Shown: positions 46,955 through 55,318 of the stretch, piece by piece
How positions within the stretch are numbered: the first letter of the stretch is position 1
Layout: every line of letters begins with the position of its first letter
Source of the DNA: Mycobacterium kubicae
Lineage (GTDB): Bacteria; Actinomycetota; Actinomycetes; Mycobacteriales; Mycobacteriaceae
Direction of reading: 5' to 3'
DNA length: 64,000 nucleotides
NCBI RefSeq assembly: GCF_015689175.1
Contig: NZ_CP065047.1
Coordinates: forward strand, 1,426,001 to 1,490,000
The notes under the pieces: generated by a model
What the model was told of the DNA's origin: nothing
Seen by the model: the letters and a program-made list of their open reading frames with translations, nothing else
The model's database searches: none
Program-made: the position numbers and the translations under genes

Positions 46955-47659
46955 ATGGAAATCCATGAAGCGCTGTACACCACCAGGATGATGCGGCGGT
47001 TGCGGTCCGATCCAATTCCGCTGGACACGCAGGCCCGCATTCTCGATGCGGCCGTCCGTGCCCCCAACGGGGGTAACACCCAGCGCTGGCACTTCCTTGC
47101 GGTTGACGATCGGGAACTCATCCGCGAGCTCGCCGCATTGTTCCGGCAGGCCCGCGCCATCGAATACGAGAAATTCAGTCCCGGGACGGGGCCGATGGCA
47201 GCGCCGGCGCCCGGTGCTGACCCGGCCGCGCACGCGGAAACGATGCGCCGAATCAAGGGCTCGGGGGATTATCTGGCTGACCATTTCGAAGAAGTCCCCC
47301 TACTGCTATTCGTGTACGCCATCGACGATCTCGGCGGTGCCAACATCTACCCGGCGATCTGGAGTGTGTTGCTCGCAGCGCGGGCTGAGGGCATCGGCGG
47401 GGTCATGACGATGGTGCTCCGCAACCTCGAGGACAGGGTGAACGAGATCCTCGGCGTGCCCGTTGAGGAGGGCTGGAAGATGTCTGCCATGCTCACCCTC
47501 GGATATCCGCTGGGCAGGTGGGGCGTCGCAGCCAATCGTCGTCCTGTGCATGAAGTTTCGTCCAGGAATCGCTGGAATTCGCCCTTCGGTGTGGAAGTGC
47601 CGCAACCGCTGTGGCCGCCGCACGACGACATGACAACCGGTCTGACTGCGGTTGGATGA
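46955..47659 (+). CDS. nitroreductase family protein
   Basis: A 234-residue FMN-dependent NAD(P)H nitroreductase-fold protein. The N-terminal TRMMRRL with APNGGNTQRWHF (near residues 30-45) contacts FMN phosphate and ring; SVLLAARAEGIGGVMTM near 135-150 and LTLGYPLGRWG near 180 complete the fold. Such enzymes reduce nitroaromatics to hydroxylamines, or act on quinones and enones. AAAGGAGCAGAACA provides a good ribosome-binding site. Its neighbours, the HD gene before and the hydroxylaminobenzene-mutase-like gene after, make a nitro substrate plausible. Confidence 0.88.
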   Translation: MEIHEALYTTRMMRRLRSDPIPLDTQARILDAAVRAPNGGNTQRWHFLAVDDRELIRELAALFRQARAIEYEKFSPGTGPMAAPAPGADPAAHAETMRRIKGSGDYLADHFEEVPLLLFVYAIDDLGGANIYPAIWSVLLAARAEGIGGVMTMVLRNLEDRVNEILGVPVEEGWKMSAMLTLGYPLGRWGVAANRRPVHEVSSRNRWNSPFGVEVPQPLWPPHDDMTTGLTAVG

Positions 47660-47742
47660 GATGGCGGCGCGGAGCGGCCAAGGCGCTCGGCGGCGTCGAC
47701 CACGGCCGCGACTCGCCGCAACAGTGTTGCAGAGCCCGCTGG

Positions 47743-47767
47743 TGGCCCCATCTGTGGGAAAGACGTC
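47743..47767 (+). promoter_or_regulatory. shared regulatory motif, site D
   Basis: TGGCCCCATCTGTGGGAAAGACG: the right half (CTGTGGGAAAGACG) is the best match to the consensus, while the left half is degenerate (TGGCCC). It lies in the 233-bp space before the mutase-like gene. CTAGTT at 47778-47783 just downstream could be part of a -10 region. Confidence 0.5.
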
Positions 47768-47892
47768 TGTCTGACCCTAGTTAGCAAACCATCTACGGGC
47801 GCATGCTTGACGCAGATAATTCACGGCCCAAGAGGTGACTGCTCGACCTGACCCAACAGGCCGGACGCAGCCACTTGAAGGAGGTGTTTCAG

Positions 47893-48393
47893 ATGGCCCA
47901 ATTGCAGACAAGTGATCGCCGGTTGGTGTGGCACGGCATGGTGCTGTTTCTGCTCGGACTGGTGACAGGCACGCAGCAGCGGCGCTTCACCAATATGCGC
48001 ATGGCGCTGTCCGCCCATCTGGAAGGCGTCATGAATGGCACCTTCCTGATGGCGTTGGGCGCGATATGGGGCTTGGTAAAACTTCCGCCTCAGGTGGGGC
48101 AAGCCACGCGATGGGCGGCACTCTATGGGACATACGGCAATTGGCTGTTCACCACGCTCGGTGCCGCGATGGGCACGGCCGCGGCCAATCCGACTTTGTC
48201 GCAGGGGCATCACGGCAAGCCCTGGCAAGAGCGCGTCGTATTGCTCGGGTTCCGCAGCATGCGGTACGCGTTCCTGGCCGCGGTGGCGCTGATCCTAGTA
48301 GGCCTTGCCCGCCGCAACGCCGCACCGGCCGAGTCACAGCAACAGCAGGCGGGCTCGCAAAGTCCGGATTCGCCCACGCTACAAGTGGTTTAG
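47893..48393 (+). CDS. hydroxylaminobenzene mutase-like membrane protein (HabA/HabB family)
   Basis: A 166-residue protein with four membrane helices (about residues 14-32, 46-66, 78-98 and 115-135). Blocks MVLFLLGLVTG, RMALSAHLEGVMNGTFLMALG, WALYGT-like AALYGTYGNWL and GHHGKPWQE match, from memory, Pseudomonas hydroxylaminobenzene mutase, which rearranges hydroxylaminoarenes to aminophenols. Its length equals that of HabB. I chose the ATG at 47893 with AAGGAGG eight bases upstream. It begins the operon with ubiX and ubiD, directly after a nitroreductase, giving a plausible nitro to hydroxylamino to aminophenol route. Confidence 0.8.
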   Translation: MAQLQTSDRRLVWHGMVLFLLGLVTGTQQRRFTNMRMALSAHLEGVMNGTFLMALGAIWGLVKLPPQVGQATRWAALYGTYGNWLFTTLGAAMGTAAANPTLSQGHHGKPWQERVVLLGFRSMRYAFLAAVALILVGLARRNAAPAESQQQQAGSQSPDSPTLQVV

Positions 48394-48405
48394 GGAGTGA
48401 TCATC

Positions 48406-49017
48406 ATGCGACTAGTGGTTGCCATGACCGGAGCGACCGGCGCCGCTCTCGGCATTCGTCTCCTCGAAGTCCTGCGCGATCTGGACGTCGAAACCCATCT
48501 GGTACTCAGTGACTGGGCGCGGGCGACCATCAAACTCGAGACCGACCGCAGCGTCGCGGAGGTCCGGGCGCTGGCCTCCCACGCCTACAGTGCCCGCGAC
48601 CTTGCGGCAGGCATTTCCAGTGGGTCCTTCCGCACCGACGGAATGGTCGTCTGCCCGTGCAGTATGAAGACGCTGAGTGCGATCCGAATCGGGTTCAGCG
48701 ACAACCTGATCACCCGCGCCGCCGACGTGACGTTGAAGGAACGCCGCAGGCTGGTCCTCGTTGCACGGGAGGCTCCGCTGAGCGAGATCCACTTGGAGAA
48801 CATGCATCACCTGGCTCGGATGGGTGCAGTGATCTTTCCGCCGACGGTGGCCTATTACGCGCGGCCGGTCTCGGTCGCTGAGGTGACCGACTACGTCGTC
48901 GGCCGGGTCATCGATCAACTAGGGATCGAGCATTCCCTTATCGAGCGCTGGAAAGACAATCAACCAGCCGACCAACCCGAGGAACCGGTCAACGGGTCAG
49001 TAGTCCCGCTCCGGTGA
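48406..49017 (+). CDS. ubiX: UbiX-like flavin prenyltransferase
   Basis: A 203-residue flavin prenyltransferase that joins dimethylallyl phosphate to FMN, producing the prenylated flavin cofactor used by UbiD. VVAMTGATGAALGIRLLE near residues 4-21 binds FMN phosphate, CPCSMKTLSAIRIG near 87-100 is typical, and REAPLSEIHLENM near 122-134 covers the prenyl-phosphate site. ATG at 48406 has GGGAG eight bases upstream. It is 12 bp after the mutase-like gene and 10 bp before ubiD. In hydroxyarylic acid decarboxylases the same protein is called subunit B. Confidence 0.92.
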   Translation: MRLVVAMTGATGAALGIRLLEVLRDLDVETHLVLSDWARATIKLETDRSVAEVRALASHAYSARDLAAGISSGSFRTDGMVVCPCSMKTLSAIRIGFSDNLITRAADVTLKERRRLVLVAREAPLSEIHLENMHHLARMGAVIFPPTVAYYARPVSVAEVTDYVVGRVIDQLGIEHSLIERWKDNQPADQPEEPVNGSVVPLR

Positions 49018-49027
49018 GGAGAACGAA

Positions 49028-50617
49028 ATGAGCACAGCGACAAGCTCACTGGCAACTACGTCAACTGACCAATCGGCGGGTCCCGATCTGCGTAGCTGGC
49101 TGGCGACGCTGGAAGCGGCCGATCAGTTGCGCCGCGTGACCGCGCCCGTCGACTGGGATGAGGAGATCGGTGCGATCACCCGCGCCAATCTCTCGCTCGG
49201 GGGGCCCGCGCTGCTGTTCGAGAACATCGTCGGCCACGAAAACACCAGGTGCACAAAGTTCTTGACGTCGGGGATCGGCAACCGGCGTCAAATCCAATTA
49301 ATGCTGAATCTGCCGGAATCGACGAGTGATTCCGACATTGTCCGACACCTGAAAGACACCTTCAACAAGCCCATACCGCCGCGCGTCGTCGACACCGGTC
49401 CGGTCAAAGAGAACGTCGTCGAAGCTGACGACATCGACCTGTGGCAGTTCCCGGCACCCAAGTGGCATGCCACCGACGGTGGCCGCTACATCGACACGTT
49501 CTGTGGCGTGGTCACCCAAGACAAGGTGACCGGGCGGGACAACATCGGCGTGTACCGCGGCATGATCGTGGACCGCGACAAGATCGCCAAGCTGATGGTG
49601 CCCACGCAAGGCTGGGGCGGGCATTTCCAGGAGTACAAACCCGAGCCCATGCCAGTCGCCGTCGTCTACGGGTGGCACGACGTGTTGCCCTTCTGCGCCG
49701 GCAGTCCATTCCCCAAGGACGTGTGTGAATGGGACATGATGGGCGCCTTGCTGGGCCGGCCGGTCGATCTGGTGGCGTGCGAAACCGTGCCATTGCACGT
49801 CCCGGCCAGTGCGGAGATCGTTGTCGAGGGTTATCTGGATCCCGACCCCGCCACGTTCATGGAGGAAGGGCCGTTCGCGGAGTATCCGGGATACCTCGAC
49901 GGCCACCCCGCGCCCACACCAGTACTGCGGGTCACCAGGATCACCCACCGCAACGATCCCGTGCTGCGCGGCACCCTCGAGGGCATCCGGCCGGGATTCC
50001 TCGTCGAGGACGCGATGGTCAATTACGCGCGCTCGGCGATCGCCTGGAACACGCTGGAGAGTTTCGGTGTCGGTGGCGTCACCGACGTGTGGATGTCACA
50101 GGTGTCCAATGGCACCAACATCGTGGTGCAGATCCGCAAGGCCTACCGCGGCCACGCGCAGCAGGTCGCCGCGGCGCTGTGGGGGACCAGTGGATCGGGG
50201 TGGTTCTACAAACACGTCCTGGTTGTCGAGGAGGACATCGACGTCCACGACCCCGAGGCGCTCGACTGGGCCGTGGCATACCGGGTCAACGCCGGCCTCG
50301 GCGATATCGCGTTCTACGGACCGACCCTCGGCTCGCCGCTGGACCCCTCCACGCCCCCCGAAAAAGCGAACATGGCCAAGTACGGCTCGGGCGAATGGAC
50401 CCGGGTGCTCGTGGACGCGACCCGCAGCTGGGAGTTCGAGCCTCGCCCGGAGTGGGGCGGACGACACTATCCCGCGATCAACAAGATCTCCCCGGAACTT
50501 GAGGCCCGCGTCGCCGCTCGCTGGGAGGAATACGGGATCGGCATTCCCTACCTCAGCGACGCGCGTCGGGAACTGCTGACCATGGAACAACTACGCAAGC
50601 GGCTGCCAGACGTATGA
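49028..50617 (+). CDS. ubiD: UbiD-family (de)carboxylase
   Basis: A 529-residue decarboxylase that uses prenylated FMN made by UbiX. Family landmarks are DNIGVYRGMIVDRDK near residues 171-185 (with the catalytic Arg), EEGPFAEYPGYLDG near 278-291 (with catalytic Glu), and the C-terminal GGRHYPAINK. Substrates of this branch are phenolic or hydroxyarylic acids; the sequence resembles subunit C of reversible hydroxyarylic acid decarboxylases. The small third subunit D of those enzymes is not present nearby. It ends the mutase-ubiX-ubiD operon and is convergent with iclR. Confidence 0.9.
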   Translation: MSTATSSLATTSTDQSAGPDLRSWLATLEAADQLRRVTAPVDWDEEIGAITRANLSLGGPALLFENIVGHENTRCTKFLTSGIGNRRQIQLMLNLPESTSDSDIVRHLKDTFNKPIPPRVVDTGPVKENVVEADDIDLWQFPAPKWHATDGGRYIDTFCGVVTQDKVTGRDNIGVYRGMIVDRDKIAKLMVPTQGWGGHFQEYKPEPMPVAVVYGWHDVLPFCAGSPFPKDVCEWDMMGALLGRPVDLVACETVPLHVPASAEIVVEGYLDPDPATFMEEGPFAEYPGYLDGHPAPTPVLRVTRITHRNDPVLRGTLEGIRPGFLVEDAMVNYARSAIAWNTLESFGVGGVTDVWMSQVSNGTNIVVQIRKAYRGHAQQVAAALWGTSGSGWFYKHVLVVEEDIDVHDPEALDWAVAYRVNAGLGDIAFYGPTLGSPLDPSTPPEKANMAKYGSGEWTRVLVDATRSWEFEPRPEWGGRHYPAINKISPELEARVAARWEEYGIGIPYLSDARRELLTMEQLRKRLPDV

Positions 50618-50629
50618 GCCCCGCTCGAG

Positions 50630-51400
50630 CTAGCCGACGGCGTCCTTGTCGAATTCCGAAGCGATATCCCGCGCCACCCGCTTGAGCAACGGTGTGACCG
50701 CCGTGGCGGATTTGAGCGTGACCCGCGCCGCGGGCCCAGAGATGGAGATCGCCGTCAGCGACGGCGCGTCGGGCACCGGCACGGCGAAGCACCGCACGCC
50801 GACCTCCTGTTCGCCTTCATCGACGGCGTAGCCACGCGCGCGGCACAGCTCGATGTCCTGGAGCAATTCCTCGGCGGTGGTGTGGGACTTCTCCGTCGAC
50901 GGGGGCATCCCGGTGCGCGCCACCAAGGCGCGCACCGCCTCGTTGGGCAGTTGCATCAACAGCGCCTTGCCCACGCCCGTGCAATGCGGGTACACGCGGC
51001 GGCCGACCTCGGTGAACATCCGCATCGAGTGCGGGGATGGAACCTGAGCCACGTACACGGCCATGTCGTTGTCCATCAGCGCCATGTTCGCCGTCTCACC
51101 GGTCCGTTCCACCAGCTCGACCAGATGCGACCGCGACCACATGCCGACCAGTTGGCCCGCGCTCTCGCCCAGGCGAATCAGCCTGGGCCCCAGGGAGTAA
51201 TGCCGGTTGGGCAGCTGCCGCAAGTACCCCATGCGCAAAAGAGTGCGCGCCAGCCGGTGAATCGTCGGGGCCGGCAGGTCGGCGTGGGTGGCCAGATCTC
51301 CCAGCGCGCCCGTCCCGCCCATGGTCGCCAGGATCTCCAGCAACTCGAACGCTCGCTCGACCGACTGAACACCGCCCGCACGTGGAGTGCCGCCTGCCAT
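50630..51400 (-). CDS. IclR-family regulator of the glyoxylate/glycerate genes
   Basis: A 256-residue IclR regulator. The winged helix is at residues 10-70 (VQSVERAFELLEILATMGG, then HADLPAPTIHRLARTLLRMG), and the effector-binding GAF-like domain includes HCTGVGKALLMQLP and GYAVDEGEQEVGVRCFAVPV. The start is the ATG at 51400; the frame stays open upstream into gcl-side DNA without family similarity. It follows gcl on the same strand. The palindromes at 51449, 55066 and 55266 are its likely operators, making it the local pathway regulator. By analogy to AllR/GclR, glyoxylate could be the effector. Confidence 0.87.
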   Translation of the reverse strand: MAGGTPRAGGVQSVERAFELLEILATMGGTGALGDLATHADLPAPTIHRLARTLLRMGYLRQLPNRHYSLGPRLIRLGESAGQLVGMWSRSHLVELVERTGETANMALMDNDMAVYVAQVPSPHSMRMFTEVGRRVYPHCTGVGKALLMQLPNEAVRALVARTGMPPSTEKSHTTAEELLQDIELCRARGYAVDEGEQEVGVRCFAVPVPDAPSLTAISISGPAARVTLKSATAVTPLLKRVARDIASEFDKDAVG

Positions 51401-51448
51401 CACCGCTTCCGATCCGGCCCCGGCTGGGCCCCGACGCTGCCTGGGCTT

Positions 51449-51463
51449 TTTCGTATCACGAAA
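51449..51463. promoter_or_regulatory. IclR-type operator before iclR
   Basis: TTTCG-TATCA-CGAAA is a perfect 5-base inverted repeat with a 5-base spacer, 48 bases upstream of the iclR start. It shares the arm length, spacing and -TNCG/CGNA- pattern of the two operators in the hyi/glcD interval, so I read it as an autoregulatory variant. Confidence 0.5.
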
Positions 51464-51492
51464 TGAATGTTGGCAGCAAGGACCCCTGCGGG

Positions 51493-53286
51493 TCAGTCGT
51501 AGAGCAGTGCGGCGGTCGGTGAGTCCTCCGCGGAGGTCGCCAGTTCGTTGTATTCGGTGATCTTGTCGATGTCGGTGCCCATCGCGATATTGGTGATCCT
51601 CTCCAAGAAGATCTCCACGACGACGGGCACCTTGTGTTCGCGGGCAAGCTGCTGCGCCCGCGCCAGTGCCGGTCCGATCTGCGACGGCTCGGTGACCTGA
51701 ATAGCCTTGCACCCCAAACCCTCGACGACACCGCGGTGGTCGACGCCATATCCCTTGGGGATGGCGCTGTCACCGGACTCCTGGGTGTTGATGTTGTCGA
51801 ACGCCAGGGAGACGCAGTAATTCATATCGAAAGTGAGTTGGGCCTGGCGAATCAGCCCGAGGTAGGAGTTGTTGACCACGACGTGTACGTAGGGCAGGTT
51901 GAACTGCGCTCCCACGGCGAGTTCTTCGATCAGGAACTGAAAGTCGTAGTCTCCGGACAGCCCGACCACCGTGGCGCTCGGGTCGGCCGTGACCACACCC
52001 AGGGCGGCCGGCACCGTCCACCCGAGCGGTCCGGCCTGGCCGCAGTTGATCCAGTGCCGCGGCCGGTACACCTGCAGAAACTGGCCGCCGGCAATCTGTG
52101 AAAGCCCAATCGCGCTGACATAGCGGACATTACGGCCGAAAGTGCGGTTCATTTCCTCATAGACGCGCTGCGGCTTGATCGGGACGTCATCGAAGTGAGT
52201 CTTGCGGTGCATCTGCTTCTTTCGCTCGCGGCAGTCGCGCACCCAACCGCTCCAGTCGGGCAGCGACCCGGCCACCGCGCGCCCGGTGGCTTGCACCACC
52301 AGCAGTTCCAGTGCCGCCTTGGCGTCGGAGACGATGCCCAGGTCGGGGGCGAACACGCGCCCGATCTGCGTGGGCTCGATGTCGATGTGCACGAAGCGGC
52401 GCCCGCGCCGGTAGGTGTCCAGGCCACCGGTATGGCGGTTGGCCCATCGGTTGCCGATGCCGAGGACGAAGTCGGATTCGAGCATGGTGGCGTTGCCGTA
52501 GCGGTGTGCGGTCTGCAGTCCCACCATCCCGGCTGCCAACCAGTGGTCGTCGGGGATCGCACCCCAGCCCATCAGCGTGGGCACCACCGGGACATTGAGC
52601 ACTTCGGCGAGTTCGATGAGCAGGCCGCAGGCATCGGCGTTGATCACGCCTCCGCCGGCGACGTTGAGGGGGCGTTTGGCGCTGACGAGCATGTCGAGCG
52701 CCCGGTCGATCTGAGCGGGACTCGCCACCGGTTTGTAGATCGGCAGGGGAGTGTATGTCGCTGGATCGAAATCGATTTCGGTCATCTGCACGTCGATGGG
52801 CAAGTCGATCAATACCGGCCCAGGCCGGCCTGAGCGCATCAGGTGGAAGGCCTGTGCGAATGCGCCGGGAACCTGTCCCGGCTCCAGCACGGTCATCGCC
52901 ATTTTCGTCACCGGCGCCGCAATGGCGGCGATGTCGACCGCCTGAAAGTCCTCCTTGTGCAGCTTGTTCACCGGCGCTTGGCCGGTGATGGCCAGGATCG
53001 GAATGGAATCCGCGCTGGCCGAATACAACCCGGTGATCATGTCGGTGCCCGCCGGGCCCGACGTTCCGATGCATACGCCGATGTTTCCCGGGGCGGCACG
53101 GGTGTAACCCTCGGCCATGTGGCTGGCGGCCTCGACATGGCGGGCTAGGACGTGCTTGATGCCACCGTGGGTGCGCATCGCCGAGTAGAACGGGTTGATC
53201 GCAGCCCCCGGCAGGCCGAAAGCCTGTGTAGCGCCCTCTTTCTCGAGGATTTCGACGGCCGCGTCGACCGTGCGCATCCGTGTCAT
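51493..53286 (-). CDS. gcl: glyoxylate carboligase (tartronate-semialdehyde synthase)
   Basis: A 597-residue thiamine-diphosphate enzyme that condenses two glyoxylates to tartronate semialdehyde and CO2. The N-terminal [18 protein letters not shown] has Val51 where other ThDP enzymes have the catalytic Glu, the hallmark of Gcl. The C-terminal ThDP motif is [18 protein letters not shown] with [15 protein letters not shown] and pyrimidine-binding regions are also in place. It follows glxR by 5 bp; order on the message is hyi, glxR, gcl, iclR. Confidence 0.94.
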   Translation of the reverse strand: MTRMRTVDAAVEILEKEGATQAFGLPGAAINPFYSAMRTHGGIKHVLARHVEAASHMAEGYTRAAPGNIGVCIGTSGPAGTDMITGLYSASADSIPILAITGQAPVNKLHKEDFQAVDIAAIAAPVTKMAMTVLEPGQVPGAFAQAFHLMRSGRPGPVLIDLPIDVQMTEIDFDPATYTPLPIYKPVASPAQIDRALDMLVSAKRPLNVAGGGVINADACGLLIELAEVLNVPVVPTLMGWGAIPDDHWLAAGMVGLQTAHRYGNATMLESDFVLGIGNRWANRHTGGLDTYRRGRRFVHIDIEPTQIGRVFAPDLGIVSDAKAALELLVVQATGRAVAGSLPDWSGWVRDCRERKKQMHRKTHFDDVPIKPQRVYEEMNRTFGRNVRYVSAIGLSQIAGGQFLQVYRPRHWINCGQAGPLGWTVPAALGVVTADPSATVVGLSGDYDFQFLIEELAVGAQFNLPYVHVVVNNSYLGLIRQAQLTFDMNYCVSLAFDNINTQESGDSAIPKGYGVDHRGVVEGLGCKAIQVTEPSQIGPALARAQQLAREHKVPVVVEIFLERITNIAMGTDIDKITEYNELATSAEDSPTAALLYD

Positions 53287-53291
53287 TGAGG

Positions 53292-54176
53292 CTAACCTTC
53301 CGCGCGTCCCGACAACCGTTCGACACCCAGCAGCAATCCGCAGTGATCAAGCGCGCCGTCACCATTAGCCAGAGCCGACGCCATCAATTGCGCCACGACC
53401 GCGCCCAACGGGATGACGACGTCGGCCTCGCGGGCCGCGCTGGTGACGATGCCCATGTCCTTGTGGTGCAACTCGATGCGAAACCCGGGGTCGAAATTGC
53501 GGGCAATCATCTTTTCCCCTTTCTGATCCAACACCGCGGAACCGGCCAAGCCGCCGCCGAGCACCTTGACCGCGGCGTCGAGGTCTACACCGTACGCGCG
53601 CAGGAAGGTGAGGGCCTCGGCGAGCAGTTGGATGTTTCCCGCCACGATCAGCTGGTTCGCGGCCTTGACGGTTTGACCCGCCCCATTGGGGCCGACGTGG
53701 ACGATCGTTTCACCGACGACCTCCAAAATCGGCTTGGCCGTGACAAAGTCGTCATCGGCCGCACCAACCATGATCGACAGCGACGCATTCTTGGCGCCGG
53801 CCTCACCGCCCGAGACCGGGGCGTCGATGAGGCGTAAGCCCCTGCGCGACGCCTCCTCGGCCAGATGCCGCGTGACGTCGGGACGGATGGAGGAGAAGTC
53901 GATGATCAGTGTTCCAGGTTGCGCGTGCGTGAAAACGCCTCCCTCACCGAGCATTACGTCCTGGACATCGGGGGAGTCGGGCACCATCACGGCCACCACG
54001 TCGACGCCTTTCACCGCCTCCTCGATCGATTCGGCTGCGACTCCGCCCGCTTCGACCAGTGCCGAGGTGCGGGCGGGCGAACGGTTGAAGCCGACGACGG
54101 CGTGGCCGGCCCGTGCCAGGTGGCAGGCCATGGGGCTGCCCATGATGCCCAGTCCGATGAATGCGATGTTGGTCAT
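53292..54176 (-). CDS. glxR: tartronate-semialdehyde reductase (2-hydroxy-3-oxopropionate reductase)
   Basis: A 294-residue beta-hydroxyacid dehydrogenase that reduces tartronate semialdehyde to D-glycerate with NAD(P)[13 protein letters not shown] at residues 6-17 is the Rossmann motif, [11 protein letters not shown] near 118-128 binds substrate, and [12 protein letters not shown] near 167-178 contains the catalytic Lys. Its ATG overlaps the hyi stop codon (4 bp), and gcl follows. Neighbours make the GlxR/GarR assignment stronger than for other family members such as 3-hydroxyisobutyrate dehydrogenase. Confidence 0.92.
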   Translation of the reverse strand: MTNIAFIGLGIMGSPMACHLARAGHAVVGFNRSPARTSALVEAGGVAAESIEEAVKGVDVVAVMVPDSPDVQDVMLGEGGVFTHAQPGTLIIDFSSIRPDVTRHLAEEASRRGLRLIDAPVSGGEAGAKNASLSIMVGAADDDFVTAKPILEVVGETIVHVGPNGAGQTVKAANQLIVAGNIQLLAEALTFLRAYGVDLDAAVKVLGGGLAGSAVLDQKGEKMIARNFDPGFRIELHHKDMGIVTSAAREADVVIPLGAVVAQLMASALANGDGALDHCGLLLGVERLSGRAEG

Positions 54177-55033
54177 TGGTTCCTCGTTCCTGCCGGCGTC
54201 GGCAGCGATGTGATGTTGACGCCGCCGTGACCCCGTTCGGCCGGCGACAACCAGTCGAATGTGTTTGCCCGGCTTGGCTTGTACTCCAGTCCGATGTAAC
54301 CGCTGTACCCGTGGTCGAGCAGTGTCGCGAGGTAGTCGCCGAGTGAAATGTCACCCGAGCCGGGCTCGCCGCGGCCGGGCGCATCGGCGATCTGTACGTG
54401 CCCGACCCGATGGGTATGGGATCGCAGCGCGCCGGCAACGTCGTCGCCGTTGACGTAAAGGTGATAAAGGTCGGCAAGCACACGTAGGTTCACTCGTCCC
54501 GCCGCGTCACGGACCCGATCGATCACCGCGACAGCGTCCGCAAATGTCTTGATTGGGTATTGCGGCACACCGCTGACCGGCTCGACGAGGACGGTGGCGC
54601 CGATGCGCTGCGCGGCCTGCGCTGCGAAGGCCAGGTTCTCGACCGCCACGTCGTCCTGCATGGTTGTCGTCACCCCGGGGAGGCGGTTGCCGTAGAGCGC
54701 GTTGAAGGCGCGGGTGCCCAGCGCCTCGCCGATACCGACGGCAATGTGGACGTTGTCGCGAAAAGCATTGTTGGCGGCTGGAATCGACGCCAATCCGCGA
54801 TCACCGGCGGCCATGTCACCTGCCGCGAAGTTCAGTCCACTGAGCTGGACTCCGGCGTCGCGGACGGCGCGGATGAAGGCATCGACGTCCGCGTCGGGCG
54901 GGACCGGTGAGGTGAACGGCCACCAAAACTCCACCGCCTCGAAGCCGGCCTCCTTGGCCGCAGCCGGGCGGCTGAGGGGAGGTAGGTCGGTGAACAGGAT
55001 GGAGCAGTTCACCGTGTACGTCGCAGGTGCCAC
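54173..55033 (-). CDS. hyi: hydroxypyruvate isomerase
   Basis: A 286-residue TIM-barrel protein of the xylose-isomerase-like (AP endonuclease 2) group. It interconverts hydroxypyruvate and tartronate semialdehyde. Typical parts are VNCSILFTDLPPLSRPAAAK at the start, GFEAVEFWWPF, LVEPVSG near residue 142 with a metal-binding Glu, LADLYHLYVNGDD, VGHVQIADAPGRGEPGSG and IGLEYKP. GTG start at 55033. First gene of the left operon, 33 bases downstream of the operator at 55066-55082. Confidence 0.9.
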   Translation of the reverse strand: MAPATYTVNCSILFTDLPPLSRPAAAKEAGFEAVEFWWPFTSPVPPDADVDAFIRAVRDAGVQLSGLNFAAGDMAAGDRGLASIPAANNAFRDNVHIAVGIGEALGTRAFNALYGNRLPGVTTTMQDDVAVENLAFAAQAAQRIGATVLVEPVSGVPQYPIKTFADAVAVIDRVRDAAGRVNLRVLADLYHLYVNGDDVAGALRSHTHRVGHVQIADAPGRGEPGSGDISLGDYLATLLDHGYSGYIGLEYKPSRANTFDWLSPAERGHGGVNITSLPTPAGTRNQ

Positions 55034-55065
55034 GGCAGTCCTCTCGGGGGTGGGACGTAGGCTTT

Positions 55066-55082
55066 ATTCCGTAGTGCGGAAT
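55066..55082. promoter_or_regulatory. IclR-type operator before hyi
   Basis: ATTCCG-TAGTG-CGGAAT: perfect 6-base arms with a 5-base spacer, 33 bases upstream of the hyi GTG. It is the same form as the operator in front of glcD, so one IclR protein should control both divergent operons. Confidence 0.75.
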
Positions 55083-55199
55083 GGAAGCATCAGATAATGA
55101 AACAACTGAAGGCGACGGCCCATGGTGTTGTCAAGGGTTCACGGGCGCTCGTATCCGGCGGGAACCTTTCGTTACCGGATGTTTTCCGGCTGTTCTACT

Positions 55200-55215
55200 G
55201 ACAACTCAAGTTGTC
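55200..55215. promoter_or_regulatory. second type of palindrome in the hyi/glcD interval
   Basis: GACAACT-CA-AGTTGTC has 7-base arms and a 2-base spacer, and TTTGACAA follows immediately. Its sequence is unrelated to the IclR operators. The TTGTC/GACAA arms recall GntR-type sites, so a second regulator is possible. The rest of the interval (55083-55199) shows no recognisable element. Confidence 0.45.
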
Positions 55216-55265
55216 CTTTGACAACCGATCGTGAGCCGTGTCACGGTGTCAAAACCGAAATAGTC

Positions 55266-55282
55266 GTTCCGTTATGCGGAAC
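55266..55282. promoter_or_regulatory. IclR-type operator before glcD
   Basis: GTTCCG-TTATG-CGGAAC: perfect 6-base arms, 5-base spacer, 36 bases before the glcD ATG. At that distance, binding here could overlap the transcription start and repress it. It matches the hyi operator in 5 of 6 arm bases on each side. Confidence 0.75.
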
Positions 55283-55318
55283 AGCGACGAATTCAGGTCT
55301 GAGAGAAGGAATCTGCCA

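Noticed and set aside
49028..50617. Assigning UbiD/UbiX to ubiquinone or menaquinone synthesis
   Set aside because: Mycobacteria make menaquinone by the isochorismate route (entC is present here), and the genes sit in an accessory operon with a hydroxylaminobenzene-mutase-like gene.
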